DNA of 64,000 bases from Oxalobacteraceae bacterium (lineage in GTDB: Bacteria; Pseudomonadota; Gammaproteobacteria; Burkholderiales; Burkholderiaceae_D), in assembly GCA_013284265.1 (NCBI GenBank), contig JABTBR010000036.1, positions 1-64,000 of the forward strand, read 5' to 3'. Position 1 is the first letter of the stretch. The number at the start of each line of letters is the position of its first letter. The notes below the pieces were generated by a model, which had not been told where the DNA came from, ran no database searches, and worked only from the letters and a program-made list of their open reading frames with translations. This document shows, piece by piece, positions 27,960 to 36,167 of the stretch. Position numbers and translations under genes: made by a program.

Positions 27960-29470
27960 CAGCGAATCACCCGGCGCCAGTCCTGCTCGAACTCGTGTAC
28001 CAGCGACTGGGTGTTGAGCCGGTTCGGCGCCATCGGCAAGGGCTGCATATCGGGCGGGAAGATGAACATCTCGCGCGTGGTGTCGGCGTTCAGATAGCGC
28101 ATCGGCAGGCGGTAAGTCGTAGGAGGTTTGTAGTCGGCCTGCGGCGAGGCCAGAATGAAGCCCCACTCGCCAAACGACGGTACATAGGCGTGATACGGCC
28201 AGGTGCGCATGCCCACATCGCGCAAGGTGGCGTCGATGGTCCAGTAGGCGTGCGGCGCAAAGAACGGCGACGTCGACTGCACCACCATCAGTCCATTCGC
28301 GGCCAGATGCTTGCGCACCATGCCATAAAACGGCACCGAATACAGCTTGCCGAGCGCGAAGCTGGAGGGGTCGGGGAAGTCGATGATGATGGCGTCGAAC
28401 ATCTCTTCCGTTTTCTGCAGCCAGATGGCGGCATCGGCGTTGATCACGCGCACGCGCTTGTCGCGGAAGGAGCCGCCGTTCAGGCGCGCCAGCTCTTCAC
28501 GGGTGGTAAACGCGGCGGTCATGGCGGGGTCAAGATCGACCAGGGTCACATGCTCGATGTTCTGGTAGCGCAGGATCTCGCGCAGGGCCAGTCCATCGCC
28601 GCCGCCCAGCACCAGCACCCGTTTCGCCCACGGCAAAGGCTGCAGTACCGGATGCACCAGCGCCTCGTGGTAGCGGTATTCGTCGCGCGAGGAGAATTGC
28701 AGATTGCCGTTGATGTACAGGCGCAGATCGTCCTTCCAGCGCGTGATCACCAGCCGCTGGTAAGGCGTGGTGGTGGAGTAGACGATTTCATCGCCGAACA
28801 GGCCATGTTCGCCCCAGGCGGTCATGCGGTCGGCGCCCGCGAAGCCACACACCAGCACGAACATCACCGCGCTGGCGCGCAGCATGCGCCCGCCGATATT
28901 TTTCAGCTCATGGCGGAAGGCGAAGATCGTCCACAGCGCCACGCCCACATTCAGCATGCCGAACAGGAAGCCGGTGCGTACCAGTCCCAGATACGGCGCC
29001 AGCACCAGCGGGAACAGCAGCGACACCGCCAGCGCACCCAGATAATCGAAGGTGAGCACGCGGCTGACCAGTTCATTGAATTCGGTCTGGCGCGCGTTGA
29101 GCGCGCGCATCACCAGCGGCACTTCCATGCCGACGAAGGCGCCGATCAGGAACACCATCACATATAGAAGGGTACGGAACGGCGCGGCCATCCACGAAAA
29201 AGTCAGGAACAGCACGGCGGCCGAAATACCCCCGACCAGGCCCACCGCCAGCTCGATATCGACGAAGCGGGCCAGCACATCCTCATCGCGGACGTATTTG
29301 GAGAAGTGCGCACCAACCCCCATCGCAAACAGGTAGCAACCGATAATGGTGGAGAATTGCAGGATCGAGTCGCCCAGCAGATAGCTGGACAAGGCACCGG
29401 CGATCAATTCATAGGCCAGACCGCAGGAAGCCACCACGAAGACGGACAGAATCAGAATTTTTTTGGTCAT
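27959..29470 (-). CDS. Membrane-fused spermidine synthase-like aminopropyltransferase
   Basis: A 503-residue protein with two parts. Residues 1-212 contain about seven hydrophobic helices (for example LYVMVFLIGAFVGMEVPLV). Residues 225-490 form a spermidine synthase domain with PYQRLVI, LYINGNLQFSSRDEYRYHEA, VLVLGGGDGLALREIL (SAM-binding GGGDG at 289-293), VDLDPAM and IIIDFPDPSSFALGKLYS. Such enzymes transfer an aminopropyl group from decarboxylated SAM to an amine. Decarboxylated SAM would come from SpeD at 32.6 kb in the opposite operon. The membrane part suggests an acceptor in or near the membrane. The flavoprotein gene follows with overlap. Confidence 0.88.
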   Translation of the reverse strand: MTKKILILSVFVVASCGLAYELIAGALSSYLLGDSILQFSTIIGCYLFAMGVGAHFSKYVRDEDVLARFVDIELAVGLVGGISAAVLFLTFSWMAAPFRTLLYVMVFLIGAFVGMEVPLVMRALNARQTEFNELVSRVLTFDYLGALAVSLLFPLVLAPYLGLVRTGFLFGMLNVGVALWTIFAFRHELKNIGGRMLRASAVMFVLVCGFAGADRMTAWGEHGLFGDEIVYSTTTPYQRLVITRWKDDLRLYINGNLQFSSRDEYRYHEALVHPVLQPLPWAKRVLVLGGGDGLALREILRYQNIEHVTLVDLDPAMTAAFTTREELARLNGGSFRDKRVRVINADAAIWLQKTEEMFDAIIIDFPDPSSFALGKLYSVPFYGMVRKHLAANGLMVVQSTSPFFAPHAYWTIDATLRDVGMRTWPYHAYVPSFGEWGFILASPQADYKPPTTYRLPMRYLNADTTREMFIFPPDMQPLPMAPNRLNTQSLVHEFEQDWRRVIR

Positions 29471-29535
29471 TTATGCGCTTATGAACTAATATGTTTTTGC
29501 GTTAGCAAGTTAACCACTTTAACCGAGAGTGTGCC
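29471..29535. promoter_or_regulatory. Shared divergent promoter gap of the two polyamine-linked operons
   Basis: Only 65 bp, clearly A/T-rich against its surroundings, separate the start codons of the SpeE-like gene and the DUF350 gene. Promoters for both directions must overlap here, which would tie expression of the two operons together. No exact box is claimed. Confidence 0.45.
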
Positions 29536-29922
29536 GTGCCCGCCATCCTAGCTTATCTGCTTCATATTTTTCTGTCGGCCTTGCTGCTGACGGCCTTCTT
29601 TTTGGTGTACACCCGCATCACGCCGTATGACGAGGTGCTGCTGATCCGCCAGGGAAACCACGCCGCGGCGCTGTCGCTGGGCGGCGCGCTGCTGGGATTT
29701 TCGGCCACTATCAGTTCGGCGCTGGTACACACGCTGGGCTATCAGGAGTTCTTCGCCTGGGCTTTTGGGGCGATGGTGGTGCAGATTCTGGCCTATGCTG
29801 TCAGTACGCGCCTGCTGCGCATGTCCAAGGACCATATCGAAGCCAATAACTGTGCTTTCGGTGGCCTGATGGGCGCCATTTCGCTGTCGATCGGCTTGAT
29901 CAACGGCGCTTGCATTTCCTAA
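29536..29922 (+). CDS. DUF350 family membrane protein
   Basis: A 128-residue inner-membrane protein with four predicted helices (AYLLHIFLSALLLTAFFLVY; LSLGGALLGFSATISSAL; FAWAFGAMVVQILAYAVSTR; GGLMGAISLSIGLINGA), the two-fold layout of DUF350. The start is GTG at 29536 with GAGAG six bases upstream. The E. coli family member YjfL lies beside a PspA-like gene and a glutathionylspermidine-synthase-like gene, so a link between DUF350 and polyamines has precedent. It leads an operon with SPFH, DUF4178, a tiny protein and SpeD. Confidence 0.85.
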   Translation: MPAILAYLLHIFLSALLLTAFFLVYTRITPYDEVLLIRQGNHAAALSLGGALLGFSATISSALVHTLGYQEFFAWAFGAMVVQILAYAVSTRLLRMSKDHIEANNCAFGGLMGAISLSIGLINGACIS

Positions 29923-29941
29923 TTACGAACGAGGACACATC

Positions 29942-30988
29942 ATGGGTATCGGCAGCTTTATCAAGAAGCAGTTTATCGACGTACTGGAATGGGCCGAGGA
30001 CAGCGACGGTGTGCTGGCCTGGCGCTATCCGATGCAGGACGCCGAAATCCAGAACGGTGGCGTGCTGGTGGTGCGCGAATCGCAGGTGGCGGTGTTCGTC
30101 AACGAGGGCCAGATCGCCGACGTGTTCGGCCCCGGCACCCACAAGCTAACCACCCAGACCCTGCCCGTGCTGACCAATCTGAAAAACTGGGACAAGCTGT
30201 TCGCTTCCCCCTTCAAGTCGGATGTCTACTTCTTCAGCACGCGCGTGCAGACCGGCCGCAAATGGGGCACCCAGCAGCCGATCACCATCCGCGACAAAGA
30301 TTTTGACATGGTGCGCGTGCGCGCCTTCGGCATGTATTCCTACCGCGTCAGCGATGCGCGCCTGTTCTTCAAGGAGATTAGCGGCACCCGCGAGTCCTAC
30401 TCGCGCGACGAGGTGGAAGACCAGCTGCGCGGCATCCTGATGGCGACCATGGCCGCCTCGCTGGGCGGCGCGCAAGTGCCCTTCCTCGACATGGCGGCCA
30501 ACCAGACGCTGATGGCGCAGCAGGTCAAGGGCGACTTGGCCGCCGCCTTCGCGCGCTACGGCATCGGCCTGGACGAATTCAACGTGGCCAGCGTCAGCCT
30601 GCCGGAAGAACTGCAGGCGGCGCTGGACGAACGCATCTCGGCCGGCATGAAGGGCGGCCTGAGCGCCGACAAAATGGCCGGCTACACCAAATTCCAGGTG
30701 GCGAACGCGATTCCACTGGCGGCCCAGAATGAAGGCGGCCTGGCCGGCATCGGCGCCGGTCTGGGCGCGGGCGTGACCTTGGGCCAGGTCATGAGCCAGT
30801 CGCTGGGCGCCACCCTGGCGCCGCAGCAGGCAGCTCCTGCGCCGGTAGCCGCCGCGCCCGCAGCTCCGGCCGAGAACTCGATCGAAGCGCGCCTGGAAAA
30901 ACTCAAGGGACTGATGGATAAAGGCCTGATCTCGGCGGCCGACTACGACAGTAGCAAGGCTGAACTGCTGAAGAAACTGATCGGCTAA
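29942..30988 (+). CDS. SPFH-domain protein with C-terminal SHOCT-like motif
   Basis: A 348-residue protein of the SPFH/virion-core-like family. Residues 40-230 hold the SPFH region (GVLVVRESQVAVFVNEGQIA, then FGPGTHKLTTQTLP and RVRAFGMYSYRVSD). A Gly-rich stretch (about 262-280), an Ala/Pro linker (293-310) and a SHOCT-like helix pair (IEARLEKLKGLMDKGLISAA) follow. There is no clear transmembrane helix, so membrane association would be peripheral or by oligomer scaffold. It begins 19 bp after DUF350. It resembles proteins thought to organise membrane patches under stress; that role is inferred. Confidence 0.85.
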   Translation: MGIGSFIKKQFIDVLEWAEDSDGVLAWRYPMQDAEIQNGGVLVVRESQVAVFVNEGQIADVFGPGTHKLTTQTLPVLTNLKNWDKLFASPFKSDVYFFSTRVQTGRKWGTQQPITIRDKDFDMVRVRAFGMYSYRVSDARLFFKEISGTRESYSRDEVEDQLRGILMATMAASLGGAQVPFLDMAANQTLMAQQVKGDLAAAFARYGIGLDEFNVASVSLPEELQAALDERISAGMKGGLSADKMAGYTKFQVANAIPLAAQNEGGLAGIGAGLGAGVTLGQVMSQSLGATLAPQQAAPAPVAAAPAAPAENSIEARLEKLKGLMDKGLISAADYDSSKAELLKKLIG

Positions 30989-31010
30989 GCCACCGGAGCC
31001 AGAACGTCAC

Positions 31011-32477
31011 ATGCAAATCGTTTCCTGTCCCAGCTGCGGCGCGGAAGTCAAATTCCAGTCGCACGCCTCGGTCATGGCTGTCTGCGAGTATTGCAGCACC
31101 AGTGTGCTCAAAGACGCCGACTCGGTCAAAAGTCTGGGCAAGATGTCGTCCGTGCTGGAGGACTATTCGCCGATCCAGATCGGTACCTCCGGCGTACTCG
31201 GTGGGCGCGCCTTCAATGTGGTGGGCCGCATCCAGCTACGCTACGACGCCGGCATGTGGAACGAATGGTATCTGCTGTTCGACGACGCCACTACCGCCTG
31301 GCTGGGCGACTCGTCCGGCATGTACACCATCACCACCCCGCGCGAGGTGGAGGGCGAGCTGCCCGCCTTCGGCCAGATCCAGCGCGGCAGCAATTACGCC
31401 ATCGGCACCGGCCGCTTCATGGCCGCCGAAATCCGCACGGCCGACTGCATCGGCGGCCAGGGCGAACTGCCCTTCAAGGTAGGTGAAGGCTATCAGGCGC
31501 GGGTGGCGGACTTCCGCAGCGGCGGCAATTTCCTCACCCTCGACTATTCGGACGACGAGCGGCCCGTGGTCTACACCGGCGTGGCCGTGACGCTGGAAAG
31601 CATGCAATGCCAGCTGCTGCGCGACGATGATGCGATCCTGCGCAGCGCCGGCAAATATCGCGGCAAGTTGAGCGCGCTGGACTGCCCGTCCTGCGGCGGT
31701 TCGATCAAATACCTGCCGGGGATGACGGCGCATCTGGTGTGCCCATCCTGCCAGGCGCAGGTGGATGCGGCCAGTCCCAAGGCCCAGGTGCTGGCGGCCG
31801 GCGAACAGGTGAAGAAGCAGAAGACCACACTGGAACTGGGCGCCCAGGCCAAAATGAACAATCAAGTGTTCACGGTGATTGGCATGATGGTGCGGGCCGA
31901 CGACGAGGGCACGCGCTGGACCGAATATCTGCTGTACGGCACCCGCGCCGGCTTCTCCTGGCTGGTGGAGACCGACGAAGGCTGGTCGCGCGCCAATGTG
32001 ATGCCGGAGTGGCCCATGGGCTTCGGGCCGAACGCGCAGAATGTGGCTGTGGATAAGGCCCAATTTACCAAGCTCTACGAATACGGTTCGGTCGTGGTGT
32101 TCGCCGCGGGCGCCTTCAACTGGAAGGTGCAGGCCGGCGACAAGACCCGGATCACCGAGTTCGCCAAAGGCCAGATCAAGCTGGCGGCCGAAATGACTGA
32201 AAGCGAACTGACCTGGTCGCGCTCCACGCCGGTACCTTTCGACCAGATGAAAGCCTGGTTCGGGGAGAAATTCAGCGGTAAGGCGCCGGTGGCAGTCGCC
32301 AAGGATAAAGGGCGCTACCGCAGCACCGCCATGGGTTTCATCATGGTGATGATGGTCATCAACGCGATTCCGCTGCTGGCCAACTTTTCCCATACTTGGC
32401 TGCTGAGCTTGTTTGGCGTCCTGGCGATCTATCTGCCGGCCTGGTTCCTCGACACCTATAACGATGGCAAGCCATGA
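31011..32477 (+). CDS. DUF4178 protein with two zinc ribbons
   Basis: A 488-residue protein. A zinc ribbon at the N-terminus (CPSCGAE and CEYCS, Cys 6/9/25/28) is followed by a DUF4178 beta-rich domain (about 55-200), a second zinc ribbon (CPSCGG...CPSCQ, about 225-250), a second DUF4178 domain (about 275-420) and one or two C-terminal membrane helices (MGFIMVMMVINAIPLLA; WLLSLFGVLAIYLPAWFL). The duplication is clear from repeated W.EWYLLF/WTEYLLYG segments. It starts 22 bp after the SPFH gene. The family is known from phage-shock-like and polyamine neighbourhoods; its function is not established. Confidence 0.85.
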   Translation: MQIVSCPSCGAEVKFQSHASVMAVCEYCSTSVLKDADSVKSLGKMSSVLEDYSPIQIGTSGVLGGRAFNVVGRIQLRYDAGMWNEWYLLFDDATTAWLGDSSGMYTITTPREVEGELPAFGQIQRGSNYAIGTGRFMAAEIRTADCIGGQGELPFKVGEGYQARVADFRSGGNFLTLDYSDDERPVVYTGVAVTLESMQCQLLRDDDAILRSAGKYRGKLSALDCPSCGGSIKYLPGMTAHLVCPSCQAQVDAASPKAQVLAAGEQVKKQKTTLELGAQAKMNNQVFTVIGMMVRADDEGTRWTEYLLYGTRAGFSWLVETDEGWSRANVMPEWPMGFGPNAQNVAVDKAQFTKLYEYGSVVVFAAGAFNWKVQAGDKTRITEFAKGQIKLAAEMTESELTWSRSTPVPFDQMKAWFGEKFSGKAPVAVAKDKGRYRSTAMGFIMVMMVINAIPLLANFSHTWLLSLFGVLAIYLPAWFLDTYNDGKP

Positions 32478-32650
32478 GTAAATTTGTTATCTATGCGCTG
32501 ATGGTCACCGTGATCACCTCCGGCACCAGCTGGGTGCGCGGCTTTAGCGGCAGCAGTTCCGGCGGCAGTGGCAGCAGTTGGAGTTCGAGCACCGGCGGCG
32601 GCGGCGGCAGTTATGGCGGCGGCTCCGGTGGCGGCGGAGGACACAAATGA
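32474..32650 (+). CDS. Tiny Gly/Ser-rich membrane-anchored protein
   Basis: A 58-residue gene fitted by 4-bp ATGA overlaps at both ends, with DUF4178 before and speD after. The N-terminal third is hydrophobic (FVIYALMVTVITSGTSWV), a signal or membrane anchor, and the rest is Gly/Ser-rich (GSSSGGSGSSWSSSTGGG, ending in GGGGGHK). The exact overlaps on both sides argue strongly that it is translated. No family is recognised. It may be a flexible exported peptide or an acceptor for the operon's modification chemistry; that is a guess. Confidence 0.75.
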   Translation: MSKFVIYALMVTVITSGTSWVRGFSGSSSGGSGSSWSSSTGGGGGSYGGGSGGGGGHK

Positions 32651-33036
32651 GCGCAGTGCCTGGCGTCCATCTTCCGGCCGGCACGCATCTGCTGGCCGAT
32701 ATGAGCGGCATCGCGGCCGAACTGCTGGCCGACTGCGTGCGCATCGAGCAGCTGCTGCGCGCGGCGGCCGATGGCGCGCGGGCGCATGTACTGCACAGCC
32801 ATTTCCACGGTTTCGGCGAGGGCCAGGGCGTGACCGGCGTGGTGCTGCTGGCCGAATCGCATATTTCGATCCACACCTGGCCGGAGTACGGCTTTGCCGC
32901 GGCGGACATCTTCATGTGCGGCACCGCGCAACCGGAGTTAGCGCTCGCTATCATTGAAAATGCCTTGCAGCCTGATTCTACCAAACTGAGTACGATCCGG
33001 CGGGCGCCCCCATCAAGCGCAAGCCAAACGGTTTAG
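32647..33036 (+). CDS. speD: S-adenosylmethionine decarboxylase (bacterial SpeD type)
   Basis: A 129-residue proenzyme from the ATG at 32647. The self-cleavage site is E70-S71 in LLAESHISIHTWPEYG; S71 becomes the pyruvoyl group, and H76 and C91 (DIFMCGTAQ) are the conserved processing and catalytic residues. The enzyme makes decarboxylated SAM, the aminopropyl donor. It closes the DUF350-SPFH-DUF4178 operon and is the natural supplier for the SpeE-like membrane enzyme transcribed in the other direction. The C-terminal 20 residues are Ser-rich and look poorly conserved. Confidence 0.93.
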   Translation: MSAVPGVHLPAGTHLLADMSGIAAELLADCVRIEQLLRAAADGARAHVLHSHFHGFGEGQGVTGVVLLAESHISIHTWPEYGFAAADIFMCGTAQPELALAIIENALQPDSTKLSTIRRAPPSSASQTV

Positions 33037-33110
33037 CCTGGTGGCAGCGCAAATACGTCGAACTAAACCAGTGCTAAACTGTACTTCTTTGTAGCAGTTG
33101 GGAGTTCACC

Positions 33111-33371
33111 ATGAGCGATGCCACTATTTCTTTTCGTGTTGATCAGTCTCTTAAGGATGAATTCGCCAACGCAGCCAAGATCAAGGACAGCAACAGCGCA
33201 GAACTCCTGCGCGAGTTCATGCGCGACTACGTAAAGCAACAGCAAGACGCGACCGCCTACGATGAATGGTTCCGGCGCGAAGTTCAAATTGGCATCGATG
33301 CGGCAGACGCAGGCGACGTAGTCTCTGATGAGCAGATGGAGGCAGAAGCCATCGCGTGGCGCGCAGAATAG
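33111..33371 (+). CDS. Ribbon-helix-helix antitoxin, orphan
   Basis: An 86-residue protein. The N-terminal ATISFRVDQSLKDEFANAAK is a ribbon-helix-helix DNA-binding start; the C-terminal part (YDEWFRREVQIGIDAADAGD, then VVSDEQMEAEAIAWRAE) is typical of antitoxins that wrap a ParE-type toxin. No intact toxin follows: only a remnant that overlaps its 3' end (33356-33429). It may be a relic or act as a stand-alone repressor or anti-addiction antitoxin. Confidence 0.85.
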   Translation: MSDATISFRVDQSLKDEFANAAKIKDSNSAELLREFMRDYVKQQQDATAYDEWFRREVQIGIDAADAGDVVSDEQMEAEAIAWRAE

Positions 33372-33429
33372 TACGGATAATCCGGGTATTGCATTCGTCC
33401 AGAATGTGGCCGCCATAGGCGTCAACTGA
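33356..33429 (+). pseudogene. Remnant of a ParE-type toxin
   Basis: A GTG at 33356, overlapping the antitoxin end as toxin genes usually do, opens VARRIVRIIR, like a ParE start. Another frame (33370-33429) then reads TDNPGIAFVQNVAAIGVN, which resembles the DNP segment in the helical part of ParE. Both end within 75 bp. The picture fits a toxin gene reduced by an internal deletion and frameshift. The short length makes this tentative. Confidence 0.45.
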
Positions 33430-33883
33430 TCACTGAGTCGTTTGGGAATTCCCGGTACATCAGCAGAACCGGTTTTGGATAGTGCTCGTTACACCAGCGA
33501 TGCTTTTCCACAATCTTGGACGGTACCCCATCCAACCCGGTATACACCCTGAATCCGGCTGATTCGTACAAAGTACGCAGCTCCTCGAACGGCAGGCAAT
33601 ACAAACTCGCCCGCCCAGTTGCGGTGATCAAATGAGCGATGATCGCCTTGGAAATGCCGCCGCCCCGCTGCTCGGGGAATACATACATTCCGCCCAGTTC
33701 ACCGATCTCATCCGTGATCGGCACGACCCGGCCCAGTCCGACGGCACGGCCATCGACTTCGGCCAGCGCGACATAATCGTCTGGCAACGACGGGACAAAA
33801 TCAATTTCCGCATAGCGCAGATTAGCCCATTCAAGTTCTTCAGGATGGAGCTTTCGAACGCTCACAGCGCTATTTTTGTTCAT
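33422..33883 (-). CDS. GNAT-family N-acetyltransferase
   Basis: A 153-residue acetyltransferase. The acetyl-CoA loop is VFPEQRGGGISKAIIAHLI (motif A: Q/RxxGxG/A) preceded by the beta strand IGELGGMYV; YESAGFRVYTG is the usual C-terminal AGF segment. The substrate is unknown. It lies in the lower-GC patch, 12 bp downstream of the CPBP protease gene, so they may form an operon. Confidence 0.85.
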   Translation of the reverse strand: MNKNSAVSVRKLHPEELEWANLRYAEIDFVPSLPDDYVALAEVDGRAVGLGRVVPITDEIGELGGMYVFPEQRGGGISKAIIAHLITATGRASLYCLPFEELRTLYESAGFRVYTGLDGVPSKIVEKHRWCNEHYPKPVLLMYREFPNDSVIS

Positions 33884-33895
33884 GCTGTTGATATC

Positions 33896-34591
33896 TCAAG
33901 AGTTATGCACACCCTGCAAATTACCCGTTCGGCTACTCAGCTTTTTAAGCAAAAAGGGCATGCCGATAATCAGCGAGTCGATCAGGGCGTGCGCGATCAC
34001 GCAGGCGATCAGATCCCGCTGCCACAGGTACAGAATAGTCAGCAGCGCACCGCCAAAGAAAACCCCGACCAGATGGCCGAGCGACCAGCCGCTTAAGTGC
34101 GCCAGCGTAAAAATCGCCAGCGGTAGCGCTGCCGCCAGCCACAAATTGCCCGTAATTTCGTTCAACCGTTCGATCGGATAGCCGCGAAACGCGATCTCCT
34201 CCGTGATCCCCGCAGTCAGGACAATAGCCACGCGAAAGGCCCAGGGCAAGGAGCCCAGCCGCTGCACACCTTCTAGCGAACCTTCCGGCATTTTGCCTTT
34301 GCCTAATAGCAGGGAGCAAATCGAGGTGACCAGCAACGTTATACCCGTGATGGCGCCGATTGCCCAAGCCAGATAATTTCCTCCGGCGATGCCGATGCTG
34401 GCAAGCGGTCGTTCTTCCCACAACAGAATCACACACAGCAGCGCCAGGCAGCAGCCCCAGGTGATAGTCAGATGCACCACAGGCTGCATCGCCACCTTCC
34501 GTCTACCGCCATTCTTCAGGAAGGCGAATAGCGTTGTACCGCCCATCGCGAGCAGCAAGCCCGCTATCGTGGCCCAAGGAATTCCATTCAT
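33896..34591 (-). CDS. CPBP-family intramembrane metalloprotease
   Basis: A 231-residue protein with about seven membrane helices. The three Abi/CPBP motifs are present: EEIAFRGY (EExxxR), FTLAHLSGW (the FxxxH type) and CVIAHALIDS (HxxxD/N). Family members cleave membrane substrates such as prenylated proteins or act in bacteriocin immunity. It is followed at 12 bp by the GNAT gene. Confidence 0.88.
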   Translation of the reverse strand: MNGIPWATIAGLLLAMGGTTLFAFLKNGGRRKVAMQPVVHLTITWGCCLALLCVILLWEERPLASIGIAGGNYLAWAIGAITGITLLVTSICSLLLGKGKMPEGSLEGVQRLGSLPWAFRVAIVLTAGITEEIAFRGYPIERLNEITGNLWLAAALPLAIFTLAHLSGWSLGHLVGVFFGGALLTILYLWQRDLIACVIAHALIDSLIIGMPFLLKKLSSRTGNLQGVHNS

Positions 34592-34669
34592 TGCTAGGCT
34601 ATCCGTTCATGAAGTGAAGGGCGATAGTGGCATGCAAAAATTACTAAAACAACATGAGCGCTCGTTCTT

Positions 34670-35257
34670 TCAACCCTGTTTCTTTGCTTCATGCGACGCA
34701 GCCATTGCTCTCTCCGACTGTGCGCCGTTGAAGCGTAAAATTCGGCGACAGAAAAAAATGCTAGCCCCAACCATAGCCGATGGTAGCCATACCCGAAGAA
34801 ACTCGGATGTAAGAACGGTGACTCCGGCGGAGCTAAAAAACCGCCGAAGGCTCAAAGGGCTGACTTCAATGACACGCAGGGGAAAGAATAATCGCTCATT
34901 CGAAATTGGCCAGAACAACGCGATACCCAGGCCACCGTTTGTGAGCATATCAAGCAGACCGTGAGAAGCAGCCGCAAGAAACACAAAAAACACCGCGCTC
35001 CGCCGCGGCGCATGTAGCTGCGCCGCAAAAACCCCCGCAAGCATCCCGAGAAAAAGTGCAAATGCGAGTGAATGCGACATGCCCCGGTGCCCAAAATCGT
35101 GTGTATAGGGAACGCCAAAACGGAAAGCGAGGACGTCCATGTCCGGGAGCATCGCCGCAATAACTCCCAGCAAAAGAAGACGTCTTGATATAACCGCATC
35201 TCCCAGAGCAAGACCCAATGCAGTCGGAACAATAGCGTGTGAAATTATTGATGGCAT
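34670..35257 (-). CDS. DUF457/YdjM-type membrane-bound metal-dependent hydrolase
   Basis: A 195-residue protein with four or five membrane helices and conserved polar residues: ISHAIVPTALGLALGD, MLPDMDVLAFRFG, HRGMSHSLAFAL and SHGLLDMLTNGG. These His/Asp motifs define the family of putative membrane metal-dependent hydrolases. The activity is not known. It is adjacent (9 bp) to the DUF7832-like gene on the same strand, with clearly lower GC than the chromosomal backbone. Confidence 0.85.
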   Translation of the reverse strand: MPSIISHAIVPTALGLALGDAVISRRLLLLGVIAAMLPDMDVLAFRFGVPYTHDFGHRGMSHSLAFALFLGMLAGVFAAQLHAPRRSAVFFVFLAAASHGLLDMLTNGGLGIALFWPISNERLFFPLRVIEVSPLSLRRFFSSAGVTVLTSEFLRVWLPSAMVGASIFFCRRILRFNGAQSERAMAASHEAKKQG

Positions 35258-35266
35258 GGGAGTGTC

Positions 35267-35707
35267 TTAGCTTGCCTTTTGCTTCCATTCGCTAAATCTT
35301 TTCGCAATTCCAGGTGCCAAGGCACTATATGAATCCCATGTGTCAGGGACATGGTACAAGGATGCCAAGCCGTTCCCCAAAATCTCTTCATAGTCTGAAA
35401 TGTATTGTGGCCGTTCGCCTTCGTAATATGAGGCAGTAAACGCATACCCTTCTTCGTTAATGTCTTCCTCTGTAAATTTACTATCACAATATTCTGAGAA
35501 CCACGCACCTGGAGTGTATTGCTTGCTTTGAAGCGCTCTCAATCCATCTTCGAATTCTATGGCATGGAGTTCGCCAGCCAGACCATTCAGCAAGCACCAA
35601 GCCACAAACATGCCTATGTGGGTTGCACCCGCTTCGGGTGGCAAATCATTCGGAAAATCATTACCATAGTGCCAAGATGCATCATCGAATTTCAAAATTT
35701 TCTCCAA
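35267..35707 (-). CDS. DUF7832-like small acidic protein, possible immunity protein
   Basis: A 146-residue acidic cytosolic protein. The opening DASWHYGNDFPNDLPPEAGA followed by THIGMFVAWCLLNGL is the pattern I associate with DUF7832 proteins, often found near polymorphic toxins as candidate immunity proteins. No toxin is present next to it. The gene is A/T-richer than the chromosome. It lies between DUF457 and a second small hypothetical gene. Confidence 0.7.
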   Translation of the reverse strand: MEKILKFDDASWHYGNDFPNDLPPEAGATHIGMFVAWCLLNGLAGELHAIEFEDGLRALQSKQYTPGAWFSEYCDSKFTEEDINEEGYAFTASYYEGERPQYISDYEEILGNGLASLYHVPDTWDSYSALAPGIAKRFSEWKQKAS

Positions 35708-35766
35708 CCGTAATTAGGTTTTCGCATCGAGCAGTAGTGAAGTTTTCCCTCAACATAGTGCAGTGA

Positions 35767-36063
35767 TCAGTCACGCCATTGAACTGAACTACCGAATCCA
35801 GGTGCGCCTTCCACGACATCGACTGCGTCTGATAGCGTAGGATATCCCCGTCCGCCGGAAGTATAGCGACCTCGCTCGGTAGTGCTGCCATATTGAATAT
35901 AGAAAGTTTCCCGCGCATGGTCATCGGCGATTTCCGGTGGGTCTTCATGATCGCCGCTGCCGTAGCAAATCGGGCTGCGGACAATCCGCACGTCGCATGT
36001 GACGAGAGCATCATAGAGAAATGTGCCCGTTTTCACGATTTCTTCGTCTGCTTGAAGACTCAT
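35767..36063 (-). CDS. Small conserved hypothetical protein
   Basis: A 98-residue acidic protein with ALVTCDVRIVRSPICYGSGD and EDPPEIADDHARETFYIQYG. I recognise the pattern as a recurrent proteobacterial hypothetical but know no function. No signal or membrane segment is seen. It shares the low-GC patch and strand with the DUF7832-like gene 59 bp downstream. A small hairpin (CCGGCTG/CAGCCGG, 36076-36095) lies just before its start. Confidence 0.6.
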   Translation of the reverse strand: MSLQADEEIVKTGTFLYDALVTCDVRIVRSPICYGSGDHEDPPEIADDHARETFYIQYGSTTERGRYTSGGRGYPTLSDAVDVVEGAPGFGSSVQWRD

Positions 36064-36167
36064 TATCCCTCTCTGCCGGCTGCAAATTCAGCCGGGCATC
36101 CATTGACCTTGCCTCATATAGATGAGACACTAATATTCTTTATACAACCATAACAGGAGAATCCACC

